Below, piece by piece: positions 1 through 8,100 of a stretch of DNA of 47,515 nucleotides (position 1 is its first letter; the number at the start of each line of letters is the position of its first letter). The stretch is from CAZEMR01 sp964513465 (GTDB taxonomy: Bacteria; Bacteroidota; Ignavibacteria; Kapaibacteriales; UBA2268), in NCBI GenBank assembly GCA_964513465.1, contig CAZEMR010000021.1:1-47515 (forward strand), written 5' to 3'. Below the pieces are notes generated by a model that searched no databases, was not told the origin of the DNA, and saw only the letters and a program-made list of their open reading frames with translations. The translations under genes were made by a program, and so were the position numbers.

Positions 1-1049
1 ACATGGGGCTTCTTTCTCTCAGTGTGATGAATTTTATTGAAAAAAGCGTCCACAGCTTCGAGCCGTCCGAGGATTGGCCCCAGCCGTCTGAGCGGTCGGG
101 TGATCCATTTCCGGAATAATCGCCCGCCCATGGGGGTGAGCGTGCGGTCGAGAATCGCGATCAGCGAGCCCTCTGCGCCGCCCTCTATCATAGAATACGA
201 AATCTCCAGATTGCGCCGCGTTGCGAAGTCCAGCGCCATAAATTCCGCCGGATTGAATATTCCGATGCGGGTGATATGGGGGAGTTCGCCGGCCTGTGTT
301 TCGGATATATAATGAAGCGCAGCTCCGGCTGCGGCGATTCCTGCCGAGAAATCCTCAATTCCGAAGCCCTTCAGATTTTTCGTGCGGAAATGGCGCAGCA
401 ATGCCTCGCGGCCAAAGCTTTCCTCGAATATCCAGTCCTCCAGCCGTGTGATAGCCGGCTCGGCGGAGAGCCTCGAGATAATCGTATTCATCTCGTTGCG
501 CTGCTCCTTGCTGATGATTATTTCGTTCGGGGCGATTGATTCGAGCGTTTCGGCGATTGCCGAGGCGGGCACCTCGCTGGTGTGGAATTCGCCGGTCGAG
601 ACGTCGCAGTATGCAATGCCAGCTATCACCGGCCCTTTTTTCAGCGGTTTGATAATTACCGCCGCTATATAATTATTCTTCGATGTGTCGAGCAGCTTGT
701 CATATAGCGCGACCCCGGGGGTGACGACCTCGACCACGCCACGCTTGACGATGCCTTTGGCCTGCCTGGGGTCTTCGAGCTGTTCGCAGACCGCCACGCG
801 GTGGCCTGCGCGCACAAGCCGCGGCAGATAGGTCTCGAGCTGGTGATGCGGGAATCCGGCCAGCGGGGTTTCGCCCGCGCCGCCATTATTGCGTTTGGTG
901 AGCGTGATTCCGCAGGCCTTGGCGGTCAGCAGTGCGTCATTGCCGAAAGTCTCGAAAAAATCACCCAGCCGGAACAGCAGAATTGTTTCGGGATATTTTG
1001 CCTTGATCTGGTTATATTGCCGCGTCAGCGGCGTCTGTTTTTCTTTCAT
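1..1049 (-). CDS. mutS: DNA mismatch repair protein MutS, N-terminal part (truncated by window edge)
   Basis: The minus strand reads open from an ATG at 1047-1049 to the left edge, giving about 349 residues of MutS; the core, clamp and ATPase domains lie outside. The protein recognises mismatched bases and recruits MutL. The mismatch-binding Phe-X-Glu motif is visible as F31-F32-E33 in a GDFFETF context (family: GDFYELF). It is followed by the domain I signature around TLTKR and AGFPHHQLETYLPRLV, the connector domain around VTPGV and GIAYCDVSTGEF, and the start of the core domain (RTLTPMGGRLFRKW). It lies 34 bases downstream of mtgA on the same strand and probably shares its transcript. The identification is certain; only the extent is limited by the window. 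Confidence 0.95.
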   Translation of the reverse strand, partial: MKEKQTPLTRQYNQIKAKYPETILLFRLGDFFETFGNDALLTAKACGITLTKRNNGGAGETPLAGFPHHQLETYLPRLVRAGHRVAVCEQLEDPRQAKGIVKRGVVEVVTPGVALYDKLLDTSKNNYIAAVIIKPLKKGPVIAGIAYCDVSTGEFHTSEVPASAIAETLESIAPNEIIISKEQRNEMNTIISRLSAEPAITRLEDWIFEESFGREALLRHFRTKNLKGFGIEDFSAGIAAAGAALHYISETQAGELPHITRIGIFNPAEFMALDFATRRNLEISYSMIEGGAEGSLIAILDRTLTPMGGRLFRKWITRPLRRLGPILGRLEAVDAFFNKIHHTERKKPH

Positions 1050-1083
1050 AATTTATATAAATATTAATCTTTATATTTATATC

Positions 1084-1773
1084 TCAATCTCTTTTTGGAA
1101 TCGGAACCTGGTTCATTCGTGCCATAATTGTTGACGCCCGCCGGTTGATATAATTGGTCGGACGCGCCGGATTCCACCGCCTGGGATTTGGCAGCACAGC
1201 AGCGAGCAATGCAGCCTGGCGCCTCGAAAGCTTAGCCGCGCTGGTGCCGAAAAATTTCTGTGAAGCGGCCTCGACGCCATAGATGCCCTCGCCGAATTCG
1301 ATTACATTGGCGTATACTTCGATTATGCGCTTTTTGCCCCAGACCGCTTCTATAAGGTAAGTGAAGTATACCTCGAGCGCTTTGCGGGCGTAATTGCGGC
1401 AGTGGCAGAGGAATGTATTGCGGGCCGTTTGCATCGTGATTGTGCTGGCGCCGCGGCGTTTTTTACCTTTGTGCCGTTCGTTGTATTTTTTGGCCTGCTC
1501 GACAGCGCGCCAGTCCACTCCGCCGTGAGACATAAAGCGTGCATCCTCGGCGGCGACCACTGCGCGGAAGAAATTCGGCGAAATCTCTTCGTAATCCGTC
1601 CAGTCCTTATCGATACCCACGGGCTCGCCGGCGATCAGACCTTCTACGGATCTGATCAGCATCGGGGGGGTGACCGGCGGATCGAATACAGCGAATAACG
1701 CCACTCCGAGTGCCGACGCAACCACAAAGGCAGCAATCAGTTTGATTATCCATTTGAATATTTTTTTAATCAT
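1084..1773 (-). CDS. mtgA: Monofunctional biosynthetic peptidoglycan transglycosylase
   Basis: This is a family GT51 glycosyltransferase that polymerises lipid II into glycan strands at the periplasmic face of the inner membrane. The 229-residue form starting at ATG 1773 has one membrane anchor (about residues 8-30) and then the catalytic domain. It carries the EDxxFxxHxG motif with the likely catalytic Glu76, the GASTITMQ motif (about 108-115), and the KKRIIEVYANVIEFG and GIYGVEAASQKFFG motifs. There is no transpeptidase domain, so it is the MtgA type rather than a class A penicillin-binding protein. A TTG at 1824 would add 17 residues, but it has no convincing ribosome binding site, so the ATG is preferred. 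mutS follows on the same strand. Confidence 0.93.
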   Translation of the reverse strand: MIKKIFKWIIKLIAAFVVASALGVALFAVFDPPVTPPMLIRSVEGLIAGEPVGIDKDWTDYEEISPNFFRAVVAAEDARFMSHGGVDWRAVEQAKKYNERHKGKKRRGASTITMQTARNTFLCHCRNYARKALEVYFTYLIEAVWGKKRIIEVYANVIEFGEGIYGVEAASQKFFGTSAAKLSRRQAALLAAVLPNPRRWNPARPTNYINRRASTIMARMNQVPIPKRD

Positions 1774-2044
1774 CGGAATCCGGACAGAAAAAAAATTGAT
1801 TATTGAATTAATTTTTAATCCCAAAAATAAGGAGATTTCGTCGAAATTCGTATACTGATTTGCATATTAAAAATTTATGGATATTAAAATAAAAAATCAC
1901 AAGCAAACCGTGGTGAATCAATCCGCATCATTTGAATTGAATTCACTGAATTTTTTATCAATTCCACGGATTTTAAGTTTTAAAATTATAAAATTATTCA
2001 TTATAATTATAATCTTGAAAAATTGATGAGACAAAATAACCGTA

Positions 2045-3460
2045 ATGCTGAAAGTAATTCTCACCGACGACGAACAGCTTAGCCGCGAAGTGATGGCCAT
2101 TTCGCTCGAGGGCCTGATCGGAATCGACGTAGTGCAGTGCTCCGGCGGCGAGGAAGCGTTGCGCAGACTTGCCGAAGAGGACATTTCGCTTGTGCTGTCG
2201 GATATAAAGATGCCCGGCATGAACGGCCTCGAGCTGCTTCGGCGAATTAAAAGTATGCCCAATGGCGATGGTGTTAAGGTGGTGCTGTTCACCGGATATG
2301 CCGAGCTTGAAAGCGCAATTGCGGCGCTGCGCGAGGGCGCCCACGACTATTTGCTGAAGCCGGTCGATCTGAATTCTCTTGCCAAAATTATTTATGAGCA
2401 TATCAAAGAGCTGAAGCACGAAGACACAGATTCGGTATCAGGAGGGCCGGAACCGGACGCGGCCAGTATAGTGCTCGAAAAAGGCGCATATTTCAATTTG
2501 TGCAATGAGCAGAAGATCGGGGTGTTTTCGCCGGCTATGAAAAATGTGGTGTCGATAACCCTGAAGCTCCACCGCGACCGCAGCGTACCGGCTCTGATCG
2601 AAGGCGAAAGCGGCACCGGCAAAGAGCTGGTCGCGCAGATGATCCACCACGGCCAGGAATGCTCGGATCAGCCTCTGGTATCGATTAATTGCTCTGCGAT
2701 CTCGCCAACATTGTTCGAAAGCGAGCTGTTCGGATACGCAGGCGGCACCTTCACCGGCGCCAAAGAGAAAGGCATGCCGGGCAAACTGGAGATAGCCCAC
2801 GGCGGGACAATTTTTCTGGACGAAGTGGGCGAAATGCCTCTCGAAATGCAGCCAAAATTTTTACGATTTCTGCAGGAGCGCAGCTTCTACCGCGTCGGAG
2901 GAGTGGATAAAATCGACCTCGACGTACGTATTATCGCTGCCACCAACCGCAACCTGGAAGACCTTGTCGAAAAGGGCGATTTCCGAAACGATCTTTACCA
3001 TCGATTAAACCCCGGCTGGATACATTTGCCGCCGCTTCGCGATCAGACAGAAGCAATACTGCCGCTGGCCCAAATGTTCCTGGACGAATTCGCACGCCGT
3101 CGCGAACGCAATTTCCGGACGATATCGCCTCAGGCCGCGCGTTTGCTCGAGAGCTTCGACTGGCCCGGGAATATTCGCCAGCTTCGGAACACGATCGATC
3201 GGATCACTCTGCTATATAATGAAATAGAGCTTCGCGAAAGTCATCTGGCTTTCCTGGCCAAAAACACCGGGAAAAGAATGAATCTCGATACAGTAAATTA
3301 CGGCGAGGTATCCTTCACTTTGCCCGAGGATAAGCTGGACATCAAAGAACTCGAACTCGAAATCGTCGATAGTGCGCTTCGCAAATTCGGCGGAAACAAA
3401 ACGCGGGCAGCCAGCTATCTTGGTTTGACTCTGAGCGCGCTTCGCAGCCGGATGAAATAA
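2045..3460 (+). CDS. Sigma-54-dependent response regulator (NtrC family)
   Basis: A three-domain activator of 471 residues. The receiver (1-120) has D8/D9, phospho-acceptor D53 and K105 intact. The AAA+ domain (about 155-395) has Walker A (GESGTGKE, G187-K193) and Walker B (IFLDE, D259-E260). A Fis-type helix-turn-helix fills the C-terminus (about 432-471) and ends abruptly after the recognition helix. The sigma-54 contact loop reads GTFTGA (234-239) instead of GAFTGA; the key Thr237 is kept. It should bind enhancer-like DNA and remodel sigma-54 RNA polymerase. No kinase is fused or translationally coupled to it; the nearest kinase is 0.6 kb downstream, beyond a hairpin. Its target genes cannot be deduced from the sequence. 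Confidence 0.92.
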   Translation: MLKVILTDDEQLSREVMAISLEGLIGIDVVQCSGGEEALRRLAEEDISLVLSDIKMPGMNGLELLRRIKSMPNGDGVKVVLFTGYAELESAIAALREGAHDYLLKPVDLNSLAKIIYEHIKELKHEDTDSVSGGPEPDAASIVLEKGAYFNLCNEQKIGVFSPAMKNVVSITLKLHRDRSVPALIEGESGTGKELVAQMIHHGQECSDQPLVSINCSAISPTLFESELFGYAGGTFTGAKEKGMPGKLEIAHGGTIFLDEVGEMPLEMQPKFLRFLQERSFYRVGGVDKIDLDVRIIAATNRNLEDLVEKGDFRNDLYHRLNPGWIHLPPLRDQTEAILPLAQMFLDEFARRRERNFRTISPQAARLLESFDWPGNIRQLRNTIDRITLLYNEIELRESHLAFLAKNTGKRMNLDTVNYGEVSFTLPEDKLDIKELELEIVDSALRKFGGNKTRAASYLGLTLSALRSRMK

Positions 3461-3500
3461 TATCCTGATTATCTCACATGAATAGCCGTTCATAAACTTT

Positions 3501-3541
3501 GCAAAATTGCTAATTCCTGCAATTCGGATTAGCAATTTTGC
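3501..3541 (+). terminator. Long perfect inverted repeat, likely terminator after the NtrC-type gene
   Basis: A 14-bp perfect stem (3501-3514 pairing with 3528-3541) encloses a 13-base loop, 40 bases after the stop of the sigma-54 activator gene. The stem is AT-rich and is followed by a mixed T-rich stretch (tactattttcaatt) rather than a clean U tract. An intrinsic terminator is the simplest reading, but a protein-binding operator or mRNA-stabilising hairpin is possible. It sits between the activator and the next signalling gene, so the two may be separate transcription units. Confidence 0.6.
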
Positions 3542-3691
3542 TACTATTTTCAATTCCGCACGAAGGTTTTATTCTGCGCTGATTTGATAAGTCTATATAT
3601 ATAAACAAGATGCAATTTCACGTCCGAATGTGGTATGATGTTTGGAAGTAACTCATCATATTTTCATCGATAATTATTCGGAAAAAATGAA

Positions 3692-4036
3692 ATGCATATT
3701 CTGTTGATCGAGAAGGACAGTATCTCGCTGGCGGTTACCAGCCATGCCCTCCGGCTTAATGGCTATAGCTGCCGTCAGTGCGACAACTCCTTCGAGGCCC
3801 TCCGGCTCTTCCGGCAGGATAAATTCGATGTGGTTCTTATCGAATGCGATATGCCTGTGCTCTCGGGGCTTGAGCTGCTTGAGCTGATGAAAAAACAAAA
3901 CCCCATACCGAAGATTATTCTGCTAAGTTCAAACCGGGCTGCTGATTCCGAAAGCCGGGCCAGAGCTGGCGGAGCTTCCGGCTTTTTTTATAAACCCATC
4001 GAATGGAATCAACTTGTCGGTGCGCTGGATAGTTGA
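3692..4036 (+). CDS. Stand-alone receiver-domain protein with Glu in place of the phospho-accepting Asp
   Basis: A 114-residue single receiver domain with no output domain. The strand-3 motif reads LIECDMP, so residue 51, normally the phosphorylated Asp, is Glu (codon GAA at 3842-3844). The acidic pair is E7-K8 rather than Asp-Asp. The switch Ser79 and conserved Lys101 (FFYKP) remain. Aspartyl phosphorylation in the usual way is therefore unlikely, and Glu51 could hold the domain in an active-like state. This makes it a pseudo-receiver, perhaps a constitutive partner for a neighbouring kinase. It lies 26 bases upstream of a receiver-kinase hybrid and probably shares its transcript. The family is certain; the functional reading is inferred. 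Confidence 0.85.
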   Translation: MHILLIEKDSISLAVTSHALRLNGYSCRQCDNSFEALRLFRQDKFDVVLIECDMPVLSGLELLELMKKQNPIPKIILLSSNRAADSESRARAGGASGFFYKPIEWNQLVGALDS

Positions 4037-4062
4037 TATTGTTACACAAGGAGTGATTTTTG

Positions 4063-5148
4063 ATGAACAAAATTCTGGTAATTGAGGACGATCTGAACGT
4101 TCTCGAAAATATTGTCGAAATTCTGGAAATGAATGATTACGAAGTAGTTCAGGCCAAAAACGGACATGACGGTATCGCTGCGGCATATTCGCAATCCCCC
4201 GAACTGATAATCTGCGATGTGATGATGCCCGGCGCCGACGGATATGAAGTACTTGGCGCTGTTCGCAAAAATCCGGCTACTTTTTATATACCATTTCTGT
4301 TTTTAACAGCCAAATCGGCCAAAATAGATCAGAGGCGCGGAATGGAGCTCGGCGCGGACGATTATATAACCAAACCCTACCGCAATGCTGAAATACTCAA
4401 TGCTGTGCGTATCCGGATCGAAAAAGCCCGCGAGATAAAAAAGGCATCCGAAGCTAATATAGAAGAGCTGAGGCAGAATATCTCGACTGCGCTGCCGCAT
4501 GAATTCCGTACGCCGCTGAATGGAATTTATGGATTTGTGCAATTATTGAAATACGACTTCGAATCGCTCAACGACGAGGAAAAGAAATTCATGATCGATA
4601 ATATCTTCGAATCGACTGAGCGGCTCAATAAGCTTATTCAGAACTTTATATATTTCAACGAACTGCTTGTGCTCAAGTCGCGTAACAAATCCGTCGGCCA
4701 GACCGAGATCTCCCCAAAATCGACGATAATCGAGCAATCGCAGATCATTGCCGAAAAGTACGAGCGCTACGACGATCTCCAATACGATCTGGTGGATAAT
4801 CCGATAGAAATAAGCGATGTGCATTTCACCCGCGCGGTTCAGAACCTGATAGACAATGCCTTCAAGTTTTCGCAGGCGGGCACCAGAGTGGCGCTGGCTT
4901 CACGAATCGAGAGCGGCAAATATATATTCGACGTAACCAACTTCGGCGAAGGACTCGAGCAAAACAGGATAGACATGATTGGCGCTTTCGGCCAGTTCGG
5001 CCGCTCGATACACGAGCAGCAGGGTATGGGACTCGGGCTGGCGATAGTCAAGCTGATATGCGAAATTTATAACGGTCGATTCGAAATCATCAGCCAGCCC
5101 GGCGAGGATTTCACCGGACGAATGATAGTGCCTTTGAACAATTCATAA
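4063..5148 (+). CDS. Receiver-histidine kinase hybrid protein
   Basis: A cytoplasmic 361-residue protein without membrane segments. It has an N-terminal receiver (1-120; D52, K104), a HisKA domain with H146 in a PHEFRTPLNG H-box, and a C-terminal HATPase domain with N box (NLIDNAFKFS) and G2 box (GMGLGLAI). The G1 box reads NFGEG with Asn293 where most kinases have Asp (DxGxG). Some kinases tolerate this, so activity is plausible but not assured. The N-terminal receiver suggests the kinase is controlled by phosphorylation from another kinase. The ATG at 4063 is chosen over the TTG just before it because AAGGAG (4048-4053) is well spaced. The stop lies 15 bases before the next kinase gene. Confidence 0.9.
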   Translation: MNKILVIEDDLNVLENIVEILEMNDYEVVQAKNGHDGIAAAYSQSPELIICDVMMPGADGYEVLGAVRKNPATFYIPFLFLTAKSAKIDQRRGMELGADDYITKPYRNAEILNAVRIRIEKAREIKKASEANIEELRQNISTALPHEFRTPLNGIYGFVQLLKYDFESLNDEEKKFMIDNIFESTERLNKLIQNFIYFNELLVLKSRNKSVGQTEISPKSTIIEQSQIIAEKYERYDDLQYDLVDNPIEISDVHFTRAVQNLIDNAFKFSQAGTRVALASRIESGKYIFDVTNFGEGLEQNRIDMIGAFGQFGRSIHEQQGMGLGLAIVKLICEIYNGRFEIISQPGEDFTGRMIVPLNNS

Positions 5149-5163
5149 TATTAATATTACAAG

Positions 5164-8100
5164 ATGACTGATATTGCAAAATATAATGAGCTCCGGCGCA
5201 AGGCTTTGGAAATTATAAAATCCTCTGGCCAGAAAAAACGCGGGATTTCGGATATGAACAAACTGCTCGACGAGCTTCACGCCCACGAAGTGGAACTCGA
5301 GCTGCAGAATCATGAATTAACCATTGCCCAGCATAGTCTGGCCAGCACCCGCGATAAGTATTACGAGCTATTCGAATTTGCGCCGGTGGGATATATCACG
5401 CTGGACGACAAACTCAGAATTACCGAATGCAATATTGCGGCCACAAATCTCTTCGGCCTGAACAAAAAGCAGCTAACCGGCAAATCAATCACAAAGCTGA
5501 TCGATCCCGAATCGCAGGATGCGTTTTTCTTTGCATCTCGTCAGGCTGGTATAAAACCCGCCAAAGTAGTCTGCGAAATTGTATTCATGAAAAAGCCAGA
5601 GGGGGAATTTACCGCCAGAGTGGACATTTTGCGCTGCAAATATCACGACGACGAGGATGAATATTATTACCGGGCATCATTGACGGATATAAGTGCCGAA
5701 AAAGAAAGCAGGAAAAAACTGCACGATAGCGAAGCGAATTACCGCCAGCTATTCGAAAATTCACCTGCGGGCATGTACAAGATCGATCGCGATGGCGTAT
5801 TCCGGATGGCCAATCCGGCGCTCCTCAGAATGCTCGGATTCGATTCGGTACAGGAAATGCGCCGTGAGGATTATCGGCATCATTCTTCGAAATCTGATTT
5901 TTATACAGATCATGGATTCGATTCGTCCGAATTTTACATCAACTCAGTGCTTTCAGTATGGCGGCAAAAAAACGGCGAGAAATTTGAAGCATATGAAAAA
6001 GCCCGGCCGATAAACGATCCCGACGGAAGCTTTGCAGGATATGAAGGTATAGTCGAGCCCGCTCAGAAGCTGAAAGAATCCGAACGAAATATTCATAGGA
6101 AAAACGAATACCTCGACCGCATACTCAATGGCATTAGCGCATCGGTCATAGTGATGGATATTGACGAAAGCGGAAAGCTGAAGTACAGCGCTGCCAATAG
6201 CGTATTCCTCCGTTCAAAAAAACTCAAGTGGGAGCAAATCCGGGGTAAATCGCCCGAAGAGCTGAAGGGGCTGATACCCGACGAATTCTTAAATACATTA
6301 ATTCATAACTACAGAGAGTGCATCGCAGGCAGGAAAGCTCTTCAGTTCGAGGAAAAGCTGATAATCGACGATCGGGAGACCTATTGGCTCGCAAAGCTGG
6401 TTCCGGTAATCACACATGGGCGAGTCACATCGCTGGTGAAGACATCGATCGAAATCACCGAAAGCATTAAAACCCGCAAGGAGCTCAGCCGCAGCGAATA
6501 CCAGAAAAAGCTGATATTCGACTCGATGAACGAACTGGTAATATTCCTTGACCGTGAGAAAAAAATCCGCTGGTCGAACCGCTCGGCCAAGGAAAATTTC
6601 CAGCTCGACCTCAGAGACGGCGGATTCATGCCCTGCGATCAGCTATGTCCGAAATCACCCGAAAAGTGCGAAATCTGCAATGCCGACAAAATATTCCTCA
6701 CAGGCCGGCCCCAGGATTGGCAGATAGTCGCGCCGGACGGCAGCATCTACGAAATGCAGGGATATCCGGCATACGAAAGCAGCGAAATTACCGGTGTGGT
6801 ACTAGTCGGTCAGGACGTTACCGAAGAACGGGTAGCGCTAAAGACGCTTCAGAAAAGCGAGGAAAGACTCAATCTGGCGCTCAAAGCCACCAACGACGCA
6901 ATCTGGGACTGGGATATCAAAAATGATATTATTTATTACAGTCCGCGATATTACGAAATGCTCGGCTACAAGCAGGACGAATTCCCTCCTGAATTCGATT
7001 TATGGACAGAGATGCTCCATCCGGACGACCGCGACCGAGCCATGAAATATACATCTGATTTTCTGGAAAACAGCGAAAAGAAATTCGAACTCGAATTCCG
7101 GCTACGCAAGAAATCCGGAGAATACCGCTGGATGTATTGCCGCGGCAAAACCGTGGAGTTCGACAAGGCAAAAAAACCCCTCAGGATAATCGGTACTAAT
7201 TCGGATATAAACGACCGTAAAGCAGCCGAGGAAAAACTTATGGTCAGCGAGCGCCGCTACCGTATGTTGTTCAACAGTGGCAACGATGCCATATTTGTCA
7301 GCAAAGTCAGCCGCGAGGGAAGCAGCTCTCATTTCATCGAGGTGAACGACCTCGCCTGCGAGCGGCTCGGTTACAGCCGAGAGGAACTGCTCGGAATGAC
7401 TCCGATGGAAATCTCCTCTTCCGCAAATGAAAAAAAAGTCAGAGGAGTACTTTCGAAATTATTCGAAGATAAGAAAATAATATTCGAGCACGAGCACGTC
7501 GCCCGCGACGGCAGAATCATCCCTGTCGAAATCAGCGCCCACCAGTTCGAGCTGAACGGCCAGCTGACGATTATGTCCATAGCGCGCGACATTACCGAGC
7601 GCCGCGAGACCGAGAGCGAGCTGCTGCGCAGCCGCGAGAGACTTCTGCTCGCTCAGAAAATCGCACGTATGGGCGACTGGGAATACGATCTTACAAATGG
7701 AATGATCGACTGGACAGATCAGGTATTCGAAATCTTCGGCGTGGATAATACCGAAGAAGAGCCTACCCTGGAGGAGGTAATGGCATTCTACGAGCCTGCA
7801 GACCAGGAGCGCATACACAGCTATCTGGCGCTGGCAGTCGAAAAAGGCGAGTCGTTCGAGGACGATTTCAGAATTATTTCGCGCACTGGCCGCAGAGTAT
7901 CGGTGCACCTGCTTATACGTCCTGTGCTCGATGAATCCGGCCAGGTAATCAGGCTGCACGGCACTGTGCAGGACATCACCGAGCGCAAGCGGATAGAAGA
8001 TAAGCTGAAGGAATCCGAACGGCGTATGCGAGCAATGCTCAGCGATGTGAAATTTATTGCCATGATGATAGACAATGATGGCAGGCTGATATTCTGCAAT

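Noticed and set aside
1911..1926. Possible -24/-12 sigma-54 promoter before the NtrC-type gene
   Set aside because: TGG and GC are present, but their spacing is one base too long and the intervening consensus bases do not match.
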